This document shows positions 25,659-34,609 of a stretch of 40,526 nucleotides of DNA, in pieces. The stretch is from positions 1-40,526 of the forward strand of contig JAGGVR010000105.1 of assembly GCA_021157925.1 (NCBI GenBank). Direction: 5' to 3'. This stretch comes from Staphylothermus sp. (lineage in GTDB: Archaea; Thermoproteota; Thermoprotei_A; Sulfolobales; Desulfurococcaceae). Both the position numbers and the translations under genes were made by a program. Positions within the stretch are counted from its first letter, which is position 1, and each line of letters begins with the position of its first letter. The notes beneath the pieces are model-generated. The model did not search any database. It worked only from the letters and a program-made list of their open reading frames with translations, and was not told the DNA's origin.

Positions 25659-27260
25659 TTGAAAAAGAGTGTCTCGCTACTATTAGTTTTGCTTATATCA
25701 TTGGCTAATCTATCATTTGTAAGTAGTGTTTTTGTAAAGATGTGTTTTTTTAATGGAGATAGTATTAGAGATAATATTTTGTGGTTTACTCTTAAGAATG
25801 GATTTGATAGAACAGGCTATTATAATGTATCAAGGATCTTAAATGGTATTAGTTATACCGTTTCTGACTACGAGGTTGTTTGGAGAGTGAAGGCAGAGCT
25901 ATGTATTGCAACTTCTCCAGTTATAGGTGATTTGGATAATGACGGTACTTATGAAGTCATATATGCTTCTTGTGATGGCTACGTATATGTTGTTAACAGT
26001 ATTACGGGGGAAATTGAATGGAGATATGTTACTGGTGGAGAATTCGCTGACCCATTGATCTGGGATATTGATGGAGACGGTTATCCCGAGATCATAGCTA
26101 TGGGTGCTCAAGGGATACTTTATGTATTGAACTATACTGGTCAAGCAGAATGGTTTTATAAGGATAGGTTTTTTAGAGGAAGCCCGGTGGTTCTTGATAT
26201 CGATAATGATGGATACTATGAAGTTGTGGCTGGTTCTTCCGATGGTTTTCTCTATGTTTTCTCCTATAGTGGTGTATTGATTAATAGGATTAAGCTTGGT
26301 GATTATCCTGTTCAAACCCCTAGCTTAACCGATATTGATAAAGATGGTGTAATGGAGGTTTTTGTTGTTGAAGGATATTATTTACACATAGTTGATCTTA
26401 GTGAAAGCGGTGAATACAGTGTTTATACTTTAGACTTAGGTCATGATCTTATCGGTCCACCGGTTCTATATGATGTAGATAATGACGATTCCAAGGAAGC
26501 AATTATTAGCTCTAGAGACGGCTGGTTATTCATAGTTGATCCCATTAAAGGAACTATAATAGGGAAGGTAGAAACAGGTGCCGAAGACGTTACTTCATCG
26601 CCTTCAGTAGGAGATGTTAATGGAGATGGGTCACCAGATATTGTTTTGGGAACTCTTCAAGGCCTCTATATTTATTCTCTTAGCCTTAATCTTGAGGCTT
26701 ATTATGATGATATACACGACTATACTTCTCATCCGATAATAGCAGATGTAGATGATGATGGAGTAAACGAGATCCTTCTTGGTGAAGAAAATGGTTACTT
26801 CGTAATACTTGACGTAACACTCGGATCAGGTAGTTTTGAGGAAATTGATTGGTGGTATGAAACTGGAGGACCTATAATGGGGTCAGTAGCTATTGCTGAC
26901 GTAGATAATGATCACTTGCCAGAAATATTCATCGGCAGCAGAGACTACTATATGTATTGTTTTAAACCAGTTGTCACGATCGAGAACAAAACATCAATCA
27001 CAACCACTTCTCATACAAGTATAACAAGCTCTATAACAACTAAGAGCTCTCCAACTACAATACAAGAAACAACAACTAAAACAATAGAAGCTAAAACAAA
27101 GACAACCAGAACTACAAGTACTACAACATGGTCTATAAATTTGCCTAAAACAACTGGTAGAGAAAAGATCGTCTTAAGAACAGATCTTGTATTATATGGA
27201 TTACTTGTAGGAATAATAATAGTGGTTATAACATATATTTATACCAGGAAAAAATCATAA
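25659..27260 (+). CDS. Surface-anchored FG-GAP/VCBS beta-propeller protein
   Basis: About 533 residues. A TTG start at 25659 is chosen because GGTG lies 9 nt upstream and the product then begins MKKSVSLLLVLLISL, a good signal peptide; the frame is open from 25644. Repeats with calcium-binding DXDXDG loops follow (DLDNDGTYEV, DIDGDGYPEI, DIDNDGYYEV, DIDKDGVMEV, DVDNDDSKEA, DVNGDGSPDI, DVDDDGVNEI, DVDNDHLPEI), so about eight blades or repeats. Then a Ser/Thr-rich stalk (about residues 440-490) and a membrane anchor (LVLYGLLVGIIIVVITYIY) with a basic end. It is an extracellular binding or adhesion protein; ligand unknown. Confidence 0.9.
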   Translation: MKKSVSLLLVLLISLANLSFVSSVFVKMCFFNGDSIRDNILWFTLKNGFDRTGYYNVSRILNGISYTVSDYEVVWRVKAELCIATSPVIGDLDNDGTYEVIYASCDGYVYVVNSITGEIEWRYVTGGEFADPLIWDIDGDGYPEIIAMGAQGILYVLNYTGQAEWFYKDRFFRGSPVVLDIDNDGYYEVVAGSSDGFLYVFSYSGVLINRIKLGDYPVQTPSLTDIDKDGVMEVFVVEGYYLHIVDLSESGEYSVYTLDLGHDLIGPPVLYDVDNDDSKEAIISSRDGWLFIVDPIKGTIIGKVETGAEDVTSSPSVGDVNGDGSPDIVLGTLQGLYIYSLSLNLEAYYDDIHDYTSHPIIADVDDDGVNEILLGEENGYFVILDVTLGSGSFEEIDWWYETGGPIMGSVAIADVDNDHLPEIFIGSRDYYMYCFKPVVTIENKTSITTTSHTSITSSITTKSSPTTIQETTTKTIEAKTKTTRTTSTTTWSINLPKTTGREKIVLRTDLVLYGLLVGIIIVVITYIYTRKKS

Positions 27261-27280
27261 AAATAAGTTCTTGGTGAAAA

Positions 27281-27727
27281 ATGCTCTGGAGAAAAGAATC
27301 TCTGGACAAGAGGATCAAGAAACTTATTGATGAACTGGTTATTGCTAAAGGTCATTACATGGTTGCTAGGAATTCTTTTGAAAAACATGTCAAGACAAGA
27401 AGTATTAATCCCCTTACACTGGTTTCGGCTTTACAAGGTATTCCCTTTACTTATGAGACTCTTGGTAATATATATGTTGTGAGTGGAGATAAGAAGGTAC
27501 GTGGAATAATTAAGGGGCTCACTAAGATCAAGTCTGTGCTTGAAAAGAATTATCCTTCAGTAGCTATTAGTTTATCAAGCAAGTTGCAGAATATTGTGTT
27601 GGAGCTTGAAAAAGTATTGGAAACAAGTGATCTAGGTGAAAGAATCAAGCTTCTTGATAACATCGTTGTTGAGCTGACCATGGTTAGAGATAAGATATTG
27701 TTACTAGTGGATAAGTTTCCTCGGTAA
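27281..27727 (+). CDS. Orphan helical protein
   Basis: 148 residues, helical and charged, with possible coiled coils at residues 5-40 and 85-140. GGTGA lies 3 nt before the ATG, and it follows the surface propeller gene by 20 nt in the same direction. No family recognised. Its size and helices could suit an ESCRT-III-like or regulatory protein, but no motif supports that. Confidence 0.72.
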   Translation: MLWRKESLDKRIKKLIDELVIAKGHYMVARNSFEKHVKTRSINPLTLVSALQGIPFTYETLGNIYVVSGDKKVRGIIKGLTKIKSVLEKNYPSVAISLSSKLQNIVLELEKVLETSDLGERIKLLDNIVVELTMVRDKILLLVDKFPR

Positions 27728-27930
27728 TGGGTGGTTTGGTTTTCATATAATATATTGTTACTAATATTATTCATAATACAAGTAAGATAATGCCATAGAG
27801 TTCTGCATAGAATTCCGACGATCCATGCTTTACGTATGAAAAGCCAGATGTATTATATATTACAAGAAAGTGTTAAATATATACCTATATACAATTATAC
27901 AATACATACGTAATCTTCTTAACCCATATA

Positions 27931-27940
27931 ATTTATATAT
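27931..27940 (+). promoter_or_regulatory. TATA box of a leaderless gene
   Basis: ATTTATATAT lies about 26 nt before the ATG at 27963, the usual archaeal spacing to the transcription start, and no ribosome binding site precedes that ATG. This points to a leaderless mRNA and decides the start of the GH130-like gene. Confidence 0.6.
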
Positions 27941-27962
27941 CTTTCACTCATCAATAGATACA

Positions 27963-29108
27963 ATGAGTATAAAGTGGTTGTCAAAGTTGAGCAATATACC
28001 CTCCCCTATAGAATCATTTAAAGAAGCATTGGGGGCTAAAGAAGCCAATTCCATAAGAGTTTTCGAGATCAATGATATTATTAAAAGATTAACCGTTATT
28101 TCCAGGAAGAACATTACCTTCTCAAAAATCCCAAGCGAGGAAGCAATAGCTGTATTTAATTCCGCAATAGCTATTTTCGGAAACTATGTCTACCTATATC
28201 CAAGAGTTGTTCTTGGATATTATTTGTATGTATCAGCTATTGCTGAGGTAAAAATACCAGTTGTAGATATCTTGGAGAACGATGTACTTGATAAAAAGTA
28301 TAAAGCAAGAATAGTTGTATCACCAGACAATAGATATGATATATGGGGTACTGAGGACCCGCGAGTCTATATGCTTGATGGAAAACTAGCTATGACGTAT
28401 ACTGGTAGAACAAAGTATTACTTTAACTCAAAAATACTCACACAGAAAACATTTCCAATGACAGCTTTTAGGAAGGAACTGCCAGGAAAGAAACCTAGTG
28501 GTGAAAACCTTTGGGTAAAGAAATATGTTCATGTCCCCGATAATAGTATGAGATTAAATCTTGTTAGTGACAAAGACGCTTTCCTTTATAGGCCAAGTCC
28601 TAGTAGTGACCTATTATTATTTCATAGACCCCACTTAATGGGTGATAAGTTCTACACATTGATCAGCAGAGTCACTAGGTATGAGGAAGGACCTAATGGT
28701 ATACAAGAAGCTGTTCACGGAGAAAGTATTGCTGTAATGGAGCCAGCTAAGCATGAGGTAAAAATAGGTTGGTCAACCCCACCTATAAAGCTCAATGATA
28801 GAGAAATAATCGCTTTCTTACACGGAGTCGATAGCGATATAGAGATCTATAGATTATTTGCTATACATTTAGAAATTGACAAAAACGATATTATTGTAAA
28901 GGCGGTTACACCACGCTATATAATGTCTCCAAGAGAAGATTACGAAATATTCGGCGATAGACCCCATACAGTGTTCCCATGTGGTTTATGGAAGCTTAGC
29001 GATGAAGAATACTTGATAAGCTATGGTGCGGGAGATTACTTTACAGGAATAGGTTTAATTAATCTAAATGACCTACTAGCCGAACTGGATAAGGGCAGGA
29101 TATACTAG
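27963..29108 (+). CDS. GH130-family glycoside phosphorylase-like protein
   Basis: About 381 residues of the five-bladed GH130 (DUF377) fold. The signature GTEDPRVYMLDGKLAMTYTG holds the catalytic Asp; later HRPH, FLHGVDSD, and a C-terminal RPHTVFPCGLWKLSDEEYLISYGAGD are typical. Characterised members phosphorolyse beta-mannosides (mannosyl-GlcNAc or mannooligosaccharides). The start at 27963 is set by the TATA box about 26 nt upstream; the frame is open 93 nt further. The upstream extension lacks a credible site. A related gene lies at 37886. Confidence 0.87.
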   Translation: MSIKWLSKLSNIPSPIESFKEALGAKEANSIRVFEINDIIKRLTVISRKNITFSKIPSEEAIAVFNSAIAIFGNYVYLYPRVVLGYYLYVSAIAEVKIPVVDILENDVLDKKYKARIVVSPDNRYDIWGTEDPRVYMLDGKLAMTYTGRTKYYFNSKILTQKTFPMTAFRKELPGKKPSGENLWVKKYVHVPDNSMRLNLVSDKDAFLYRPSPSSDLLLFHRPHLMGDKFYTLISRVTRYEEGPNGIQEAVHGESIAVMEPAKHEVKIGWSTPPIKLNDREIIAFLHGVDSDIEIYRLFAIHLEIDKNDIIVKAVTPRYIMSPREDYEIFGDRPHTVFPCGLWKLSDEEYLISYGAGDYFTGIGLINLNDLLAELDKGRIY

Positions 29109-29114
29109 TTGTTT

Positions 29115-29828
29115 TTACATATTTAATAGACTTTTCTTCTTTCTCTTCCTATTAATTTCTATAAAAGAGTTGATTTCATCGAAATTCCTCATAATTGGTG
29201 TAGCTGGATACCCTATAGGCATAATATACATTGGTACCTCATCTTCAGATGCATCAATTACGTTAGAGACATATTCGTCATAAAAAGCTCCAACAGCTAC
29301 AGTTCCAAGACCAAGACTAGTAGCTAACAAGTATATATTTTGTCCCACATGTCCTACCTCCATAGGAACATATCGTTTAGCTCCTCTCTCACCATAATAA
29401 CTAGTTGTTCTCTCATAAACAGCTGTTATAATAATGCTTAGAGGGGCTTGAAGCACCCATTCCTGCTCTAAAGCCCCTATGTATAGCTCTCTCCTAAGAT
29501 CGCCCTTCCTAATGAGTATAAGAGAATGAGTATCTGCTCTGTACTTATAGGATCCCGGCTCAACATATTCTTCTCCATTGATCGCGCCTTTCGATCCTAT
29601 AACAACATATAGTTCTAAGGGAAAAGTTGCTCCAGCACTTGGAGAAGCTCTAAAACCTTTGATAGGATACGTATAACCATAAGCACTCCATAACAGTAAT
29701 GAAAGCTTCTCAATCTCAACGGGTTTATTTAAATAATTCCTAATACTCCTCCGTAATAAAATGGCTTCTTCAACCCGTAGCTTCGCCATTGGTCTGATCA
29801 ATGGAAGATAAATAACAAGCTTATCCAT
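29115..29828 (-). CDS. SagB-type nitroreductase-like oxidoreductase
   Basis: 237 residues. RRSIRNYLNKPVEIEKLSLLLWSAYGYT is the FMN-binding start of the family, followed by RASPSAGATFPLELYVV and VGHVGQNIYLLATSLGLGTVAVGAFYDE. SagB-like enzymes oxidise thiazoline or oxazoline rings in modified peptides, but many archaeal members stand alone. No YcaO partner or precursor peptide is seen nearby, so a general FMN oxidoreductase is as likely. It converges on the GH130-like gene with a 6-nt gap. Confidence 0.9.
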   Translation of the reverse strand: MDKLVIYLPLIRPMAKLRVEEAILLRRSIRNYLNKPVEIEKLSLLLWSAYGYTYPIKGFRASPSAGATFPLELYVVIGSKGAINGEEYVEPGSYKYRADTHSLILIRKGDLRRELYIGALEQEWVLQAPLSIIITAVYERTTSYYGERGAKRYVPMEVGHVGQNIYLLATSLGLGTVAVGAFYDEYVSNVIDASEDEVPMYIMPIGYPATPIMRNFDEINSFIEINRKRKKKSLLNM

Positions 29829-29940
29829 ACAGAGTATTCACCTATTCAATAAACTCCTTAAACATAGATATACATTAATTTATATGCATCATACATTACT
29901 TAAATATGTAGTAATCAAGTACAATTGGCGGGTATTTTAT

Positions 29941-30624
29941 ATGGATCCGCTAATAGTTTTTCCAATAATTATATCGATTGGCCCAGTCTTAATGGCTTCT
30001 ATTATAAATAATGGCAAAAATAATAGGCTTTGGTTTTCATATATATTCGGCATGGCTGGATGGTATATAGCTCTAGTTCTCAGAATACCGATCCTTATGA
30101 TGATTAATTTTCTCGATAAAATAGTTAGAATAATATCAGCATCATTACTAGCAGGAGTATTCGAGGAAACAACAAGGTTCTTTTCATTAAGATATATCAT
30201 GAAAGAAACTAAGAACCCTAAAGCACCAATATCGCTTGGTCTAGGCTGGGGATTTAGTGAAGCAATATTAATATATGTTATAAATGTACTAGTTTCAAGC
30301 TCCATCTATGGATATTCATGGATAGAATTCCTGCCTGGAGCTTTTGAGAGAAATACAGCTTGTATATTCCATACCGCGATGGCAATGTTATTGGGCTATT
30401 CCATAATTAGGAATAAAACGCCTCCATTATACTTGTCATTAGCGATAATATTGCATGGGCTTACCGATATTTTACCCTATATTATCAGCTTTTACTATTC
30501 CAATAATATATGGATTATAGAACTAATTTTATTCGTAACAGCCGTCATTATAACTCTACCAATTATATTAATTTACAAGAATCTTTTTATCAAAAACAGT
30601 AATCTTAACCACAGAATTTTATAA
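29941..30624 (+). CDS. YhfC-like intramembrane metalloprotease family protein
   Basis: About 227 residues with six to seven membrane helices. Motifs: AGVFEETTRFF (Glu-Glu and Arg), GLGWGFSEAI, ERNTACIFHTAMAMLLGY and ALILHGLTDILP-type (ILHGLTD), the glutamate and histidine sets of the YhfC branch of CPBP-type proteases. The ATG at 29941 is chosen as the N-terminal helix starts at once; GGCGGGT lies about 9 nt upstream. The frame is open to 29884. Substrate unknown; neighbours give no hint. Confidence 0.82.
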   Translation: MDPLIVFPIIISIGPVLMASIINNGKNNRLWFSYIFGMAGWYIALVLRIPILMMINFLDKIVRIISASLLAGVFEETTRFFSLRYIMKETKNPKAPISLGLGWGFSEAILIYVINVLVSSSIYGYSWIEFLPGAFERNTACIFHTAMAMLLGYSIIRNKTPPLYLSLAIILHGLTDILPYIISFYYSNNIWIIELILFVTAVIITLPIILIYKNLFIKNSNLNHRIL

Positions 30625-30953
30625 CGATTTTCATCTACTTTAGGCATCTATAGTAAGCTGTTATTATTATAACATGAACTAGTTATAAAAGAATAAGTAT
30701 CCTAGAAGGTTTAGATTCGCTATTTCAAAGAAATTTAAAGAAATCAATAGCAGAATCAATGAAGTCATCCAATGAGTAGAACTACCAAGTAGAAATAAAA
30801 CAAAAGGTTCAGTCTTGCAATCATAAAATTAGAAAATATAAGATAATCTATGACTACAAGGCTTTTCTAGAGAATTAAAAGGTATTCACTTCCATGTGTC
30901 TTGACATAATGTTTTCAATTGATTAATATTCAATATATAAATTGTAGCATATC
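30625..30953. other. Noncoding stretch, no gene seen
   Basis: About 330 AT-rich bases downstream of the YhfC-like gene. No frame on either strand has a credible start and length, and no tRNA or repeat was found. A short minus-strand frame near 30930-31115 lies over the leader of the next gene and is not supported. Confidence 0.4.
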
Positions 30954-30961
30954 TTTAAATA
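30954..30961 (+). promoter_or_regulatory. TATA box upstream of the glutamine amidotransferase
   Basis: TTTAAATA lies about 26 nt before position 30984. The downstream amidotransferase begins 130 nt later with its own AGGTGAT site, so a leader of about 130 nt is predicted. The predicted transcript start falls on a TTG that opens a 34-residue frame. Confidence 0.45.
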
Positions 30962-30984
30962 CGGCGAAGAGCAATATTAACACA

Positions 30985-31089
30985 TTGAAACGAATAATTG
31001 TCTCAAAGCTTCTTTTTATAACTAGTCTTGGGATAAGTGTATTATACCAATTACTTACTGGTTTGAGTAATGGATTATTTATCAGATAA
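30985..31089 (+). CDS. Possible leaderless 34-residue membrane microprotein
   Basis: From the TTG at 30985 the frame reads MKRIIVSKLLFITSLGIS and on to GLFIR before TAA at 31087-31089: a basic start and one hydrophobic segment. The TTG sits where transcription should begin from the TATA box at 30954, like a leaderless start. It ends 24 nt before the amidotransferase gene. It may instead be only a leader region; no homologue is known to me. Confidence 0.3.
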   Translation: MKRIIVSKLLFITSLGISVLYQLLTGLSNGLFIR

Positions 31090-31113
31090 TGGACTAGTGC
31101 AGGTGATAATAGC

Positions 31114-31941
31114 ATGTGCAGGATTATGTTGATTTATGGTTCTAACCACGATCTTATACTAAGAACACTTAATGCTTTCGTTGAAGCTAGTGAGTATGAT
31201 AAATACAAAGTTATGCTCGGTTCAACACCTTCTCATAGAGATGGCTGGGGCTATGCAGCCTTCTCGATAATACATGACAATAGAATAAGCAGAGTAATAT
31301 ATTATAGGAGCATTGATCCGATCTTTACAGATAATGAAGGCATGTATAAACTAATAGATTTCATCAAGGAAAACGATAGAGTACTTATTTTGATGCATTC
31401 AAGAGCGATCTCAATGGGTTCCTTAAACATATTTAATACACACCCGTATCATTATGTGGGAAAAAACTATAGTTTATGGTTTGCACACAATGGTACAATG
31501 TGTAAGGATGACTTGGTAAAAGTACTTGGAATGAAGGACATTGAAGCGGAGAACTTATCCGATAGCTATTTACTTGGACTACTTCTCTATAGAAGAATAA
31601 GATTTCTTTCTGAAGACGAAATAGTTGAATCATATAGAGAAGTATCAAAATATACAAAGACAGCGATGAATACTATAGGTATATTTACTAAACCAAACAA
31701 AATGGTTTTGGCAGTAACATCTTCTTACTTAAATAATGAAATAGGGGATGATCCTAAGAGAATAGATTATTATAAACTATATGAACTATATGGTGATGAC
31801 ATATATGCAGTATTATCTTCCACAGTTGCAGAAAATATAATGAACGCATATAATAAGGTAAGGGCGTTTATAAATGAGCTTCTCTATATATCTATAACTA
31901 GTAAGTTGGAAAAATTAATAGTTAAGAAGTTTAGATTATGA
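31114..31941 (+). CDS. Class II glutamine amidotransferase
   Basis: 275 residues. The nucleophile Cys2 (MCRIM) becomes N-terminal after Met removal. HRDGWGYA, HSRAISMGSLNIFNTHPY and WFAHNGTM are the substrate-binding set of the Gn_AT_II type (YafJ/EgtC-like). It releases ammonia from glutamine, probably for a synthetase or other partner that is not encoded nearby. AGGTGAT lies 6 nt before the ATG. It overlaps the next convergent gene by 6 nt. Confidence 0.9.
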   Translation: MCRIMLIYGSNHDLILRTLNAFVEASEYDKYKVMLGSTPSHRDGWGYAAFSIIHDNRISRVIYYRSIDPIFTDNEGMYKLIDFIKENDRVLILMHSRAISMGSLNIFNTHPYHYVGKNYSLWFAHNGTMCKDDLVKVLGMKDIEAENLSDSYLLGLLLYRRIRFLSEDEIVESYREVSKYTKTAMNTIGIFTKPNKMVLAVTSSYLNNEIGDDPKRIDYYKLYELYGDDIYAVLSSTVAENIMNAYNKVRAFINELLYISITSKLEKLIVKKFRL

Positions 31942-32304
31942 CCTGTTTATCTCGGGCAGTTTTCCGCATCTCTTATAATATTCTATATTAACACTATACA
32001 ATTTATCGATCTTCTTCTTCAAATATAAGCCTAGAGGCAAAAGGAAGGGAACAAATACAAGTAGAAGTGTTTCATGCGTCAATCCACCAATATCTTTTGG
32101 ATCAAAGAAATAACCTTCTTTGATCCATTCATCAATAATTATAATTACGCCGGTCAATAACATAAACAATAGTATTTTTTCAATAGATGAACTTATGAAT
32201 TGAACAAGATTAGATAGGCTAAATACATATGTTGCGAAAATAGGGGCTCTTTTCTTCCATCTCTTCCTCAGATTATATATAATATAATCCCTTAAATCAC
32301 TCAA
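31936..32304 (-). CDS. Small two-helix membrane protein
   Basis: 122 residues: a basic N-terminal part (NLRKRWKKRAP), a membrane segment near residues 44-58 (ILLFMLLTGVIIII), an acidic loop, and a second at about 80-95 (LLLVFVPFLLPLGLYL) followed by a basic tail. No family recognised. Tail-to-tail overlap of 6 nt with the amidotransferase. Confidence 0.65.
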   Translation of the reverse strand: MSDLRDYIIYNLRKRWKKRAPIFATYVFSLSNLVQFISSSIEKILLFMLLTGVIIIIDEWIKEGYFFDPKDIGGLTHETLLLVFVPFLLPLGLYLKKKIDKLYSVNIEYYKRCGKLPEINRS

Positions 32305-32368
32305 TTACTAACACCTAATTAATTAATAGATTAGCACTTATTGTTTAAAAGCAAAACCATATAATCAA

Positions 32369-33235
32369 TTATTTATTAAAAGCAGGTACACTACTATGGA
32401 TCTCGGCATATCTTTTTAAGATTTCCTCATATTTCATCGGGAGTTTTTCTTTACTAGTTATTGTAAATCCGTAATCAAGTCTCCAACCATGCATAATCAT
32501 GCCGAGAAATACTATAGATAATGGGTGTTTTAGATGTATTATATCTCTATATTTGCTTCTCAAGTTAACACTATGATCGATGTATATTATTGGACAATTA
32601 CTAATGTTCCTTAGTTTCTTTATTTTAAGATAAACATATTTTATGAGTTCTCCCCATTTAGTCTTAGCTAGTTCTTCTATGAGCTTATAAGAAATCTCTC
32701 TAAGATCCCTTCCTCGCTCTATGATTCTAACAACATATATACCTGGTTTACTTGGTAAATCTACTGGCGATAAGAGAACGAGTTCCCTCCACTTATAATC
32801 AATGAATAATTTGTCGCATACACAGTTTGATCCTAACGGGAATGTTCTAAACCTAGCATACTTCATGAGAGATGTTGTAAGTATAGATTCTTTCTTACCA
32901 ACGTATTTCAAAGAATCATAATAACTAGTCTTTTTGATTACGAGCTCTAGATCACTGGTAATCTTAAACAATAAACAGTCTCCATAAGTATCAATTTTCT
33001 CCCTCTCCAACAAGATCTTAAGTAATGATTTAAGCGGAGAATACCTTGGTTTCAGAAAAATTTTGTCCCTACAGATAATCATTTTATCTTTCCAATTAGT
33101 TCTTACTCTGCTGTATTGTTTAAGCTTCTTAACACTAAGGATAACTAGTCCTCTATCTTTAACTCTAGTAAGCGCATTATGGATGTCGTTGAAAATGCTT
33201 TTCCAAAACTTATCATATTTACTCTTGAAAACCAT
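32369..33235 (-). CDS. Protein with a C-terminal degenerate GIY-YIG domain
   Basis: 288 residues. The N-terminal 150 residues are basic and unrecognised. Residues about 158-287 resemble GIY-YIG: PSKPGIYVVRI (Gly165-Ile-Tyr167), then after a 50-residue insert CPIIYIDHSVNLRSKYR, where YID (218-220) stands for YIG and Arg226/230 for the catalytic Arg; Glu270 or 271 and a final PAFN (Asn287) match the remaining catalytic residues. Such domains cut DNA in UvrC and homing nucleases. Here the glycine is replaced and the domain is at the very end. It could be a nuclease or a non-catalytic relative; no neighbour clarifies it. Confidence 0.7.
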   Translation of the reverse strand: MVFKSKYDKFWKSIFNDIHNALTRVKDRGLVILSVKKLKQYSRVRTNWKDKMIICRDKIFLKPRYSPLKSLLKILLEREKIDTYGDCLLFKITSDLELVIKKTSYYDSLKYVGKKESILTTSLMKYARFRTFPLGSNCVCDKLFIDYKWRELVLLSPVDLPSKPGIYVVRIIERGRDLREISYKLIEELAKTKWGELIKYVYLKIKKLRNISNCPIIYIDHSVNLRSKYRDIIHLKHPLSIVFLGMIMHGWRLDYGFTITSKEKLPMKYEEILKRYAEIHSSVPAFNK

Positions 33236-33336
33236 TCAATAACACCTAATATGAAATATAAAAATTATTTTCAATAATTACTTGGTACTCATACATAGAT
33301 TAATTATTCTATGATTTTATTTCCCTAATAACAAAT

Positions 33337-34506
33337 TTATATGAGGTTGTGTTTTTTCAAGAAATCCTCAATCCTATTCATAGCTTCTACCAGGTTTTCA
33401 TATGATGTTGCATAACTTATCCTAATATATCCCTCACCTGCTTTACCGAAAGCATTACCCGGTACAACGACTACTTTTGCATCTCTTATTAATTTCTCCG
33501 TAAACTCTTGGCTAGTTAAACCAGTCTTCTTTATATTTGGGAAGATATAGAATGCTCCATGTGGCTTGAAGACTCTTAACTCCATTTCATTGAGCCTTTT
33601 CCATACTAGTAATCTTCGCCTATTATATTCGCGCCTCATTTTCTCAACAGCTTCCCAGCTACGCTTATCTCTCAAGGCCTTTGCTGCAGCATATTGTATA
33701 AATGTTACTGGGCATGTTACAGTATACATTTGCAACTTAACCATTTTATCGATAAACTTTTCATGTGCTACTATGTAACCAAGCCTCCACCCAGTCATGG
33801 CAAATGTTTTGGAGAATCCATTAATTGTTATAACTCTATCGAATAAGCCGTTGAGAGAAGCAATGCTAAAGTGTTTAAATCCGTCGTATACTATGTATTC
33901 ATAGACTTCGTCAGCTATAATTATCAAGTCATGTTCTACTGCAAAATCAGCTATTTCCTCCAAGTCTTTCCTAGTTAATACAGTACCTGTTGGATTATTT
34001 GGTGTATTTATGAATATTGCTCTAGTTTTCTCCGTAACATATTTCTTCAAATCATCAACATTTACCTTGAACTCGTTCTCTTCATACGTTGGCACCTCTA
34101 CTGGAACACCGCCAGCAAGAATGGTCGCTGGAGCATATGATACAAAAGCAGGTGATGGTATCAATACTTCTTCTCCGGGTTTGAGAAAAGAAGATAAGCT
34201 CATTAAGAATCCTATGTTTGCCCCAACAGTTATTATAATATTCTTTTCCGGGTCTGCATATATGTTGTTGTCTCTCTTTAGCTTCTCAGCAATAGCTTCT
34301 CTAAGTATAGGCAGTCCTATGTTAGGACCGTAATGAGTGTATCCCTTATCAAGTGCCTCCTTAGCATATTCCTTAATATTTTCTGGCGTGTCGAAATCGG
34401 GCTCACCTATTCCGAGACTTATAATGTCCTTAACTCCAGAAGCAAGATCGAATAATCTCCTGATCATCGACTTAGGGATCATGTCTAGTTTCTGGGATAA
34501 GCTCAT
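33337..34506 (-). CDS. Aspartate aminotransferase family (class I/II, PLP)
   Basis: 389 residues, full length. GIGEPDFDTP, FINTPNNPTGTVL, DEVYEYIVYDG, NGFSKTFAMTGWRLGY (Lys in SKT forms the PLP Schiff base) and GYIRISYATS are all present. It is of the archaeal aspartate/aromatic aminotransferase kind (subgroup I-gamma); exact amino acid preference cannot be told. Transfers amino groups between amino acids and 2-oxo acids. Monocistronic as far as can be seen. Confidence 0.95.
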   Translation of the reverse strand: MSLSQKLDMIPKSMIRRLFDLASGVKDIISLGIGEPDFDTPENIKEYAKEALDKGYTHYGPNIGLPILREAIAEKLKRDNNIYADPEKNIIITVGANIGFLMSLSSFLKPGEEVLIPSPAFVSYAPATILAGGVPVEVPTYEENEFKVNVDDLKKYVTEKTRAIFINTPNNPTGTVLTRKDLEEIADFAVEHDLIIIADEVYEYIVYDGFKHFSIASLNGLFDRVITINGFSKTFAMTGWRLGYIVAHEKFIDKMVKLQMYTVTCPVTFIQYAAAKALRDKRSWEAVEKMRREYNRRRLLVWKRLNEMELRVFKPHGAFYIFPNIKKTGLTSQEFTEKLIRDAKVVVVPGNAFGKAGEGYIRISYATSYENLVEAMNRIEDFLKKHNLI

Positions 34507-34609
34507 CTATATACCCCATAGAATGGCTTGTCAACATTCATTATATATGTTGATTTAGATAATTAAAGAATTATCAAATTACTCGATAGTTTTGAATAAT
34601 ATTATCCTC

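Noticed and set aside
29115-29828. SagB-like gene as part of a modified-peptide cluster
   Set aside because: No YcaO cyclase, precursor peptide or dedicated exporter next to it.
30930-31115. Minus-strand 61-residue frame before the amidotransferase
   Set aside because: No ribosome binding site; lies over the promoter and leader of the plus-strand gene.
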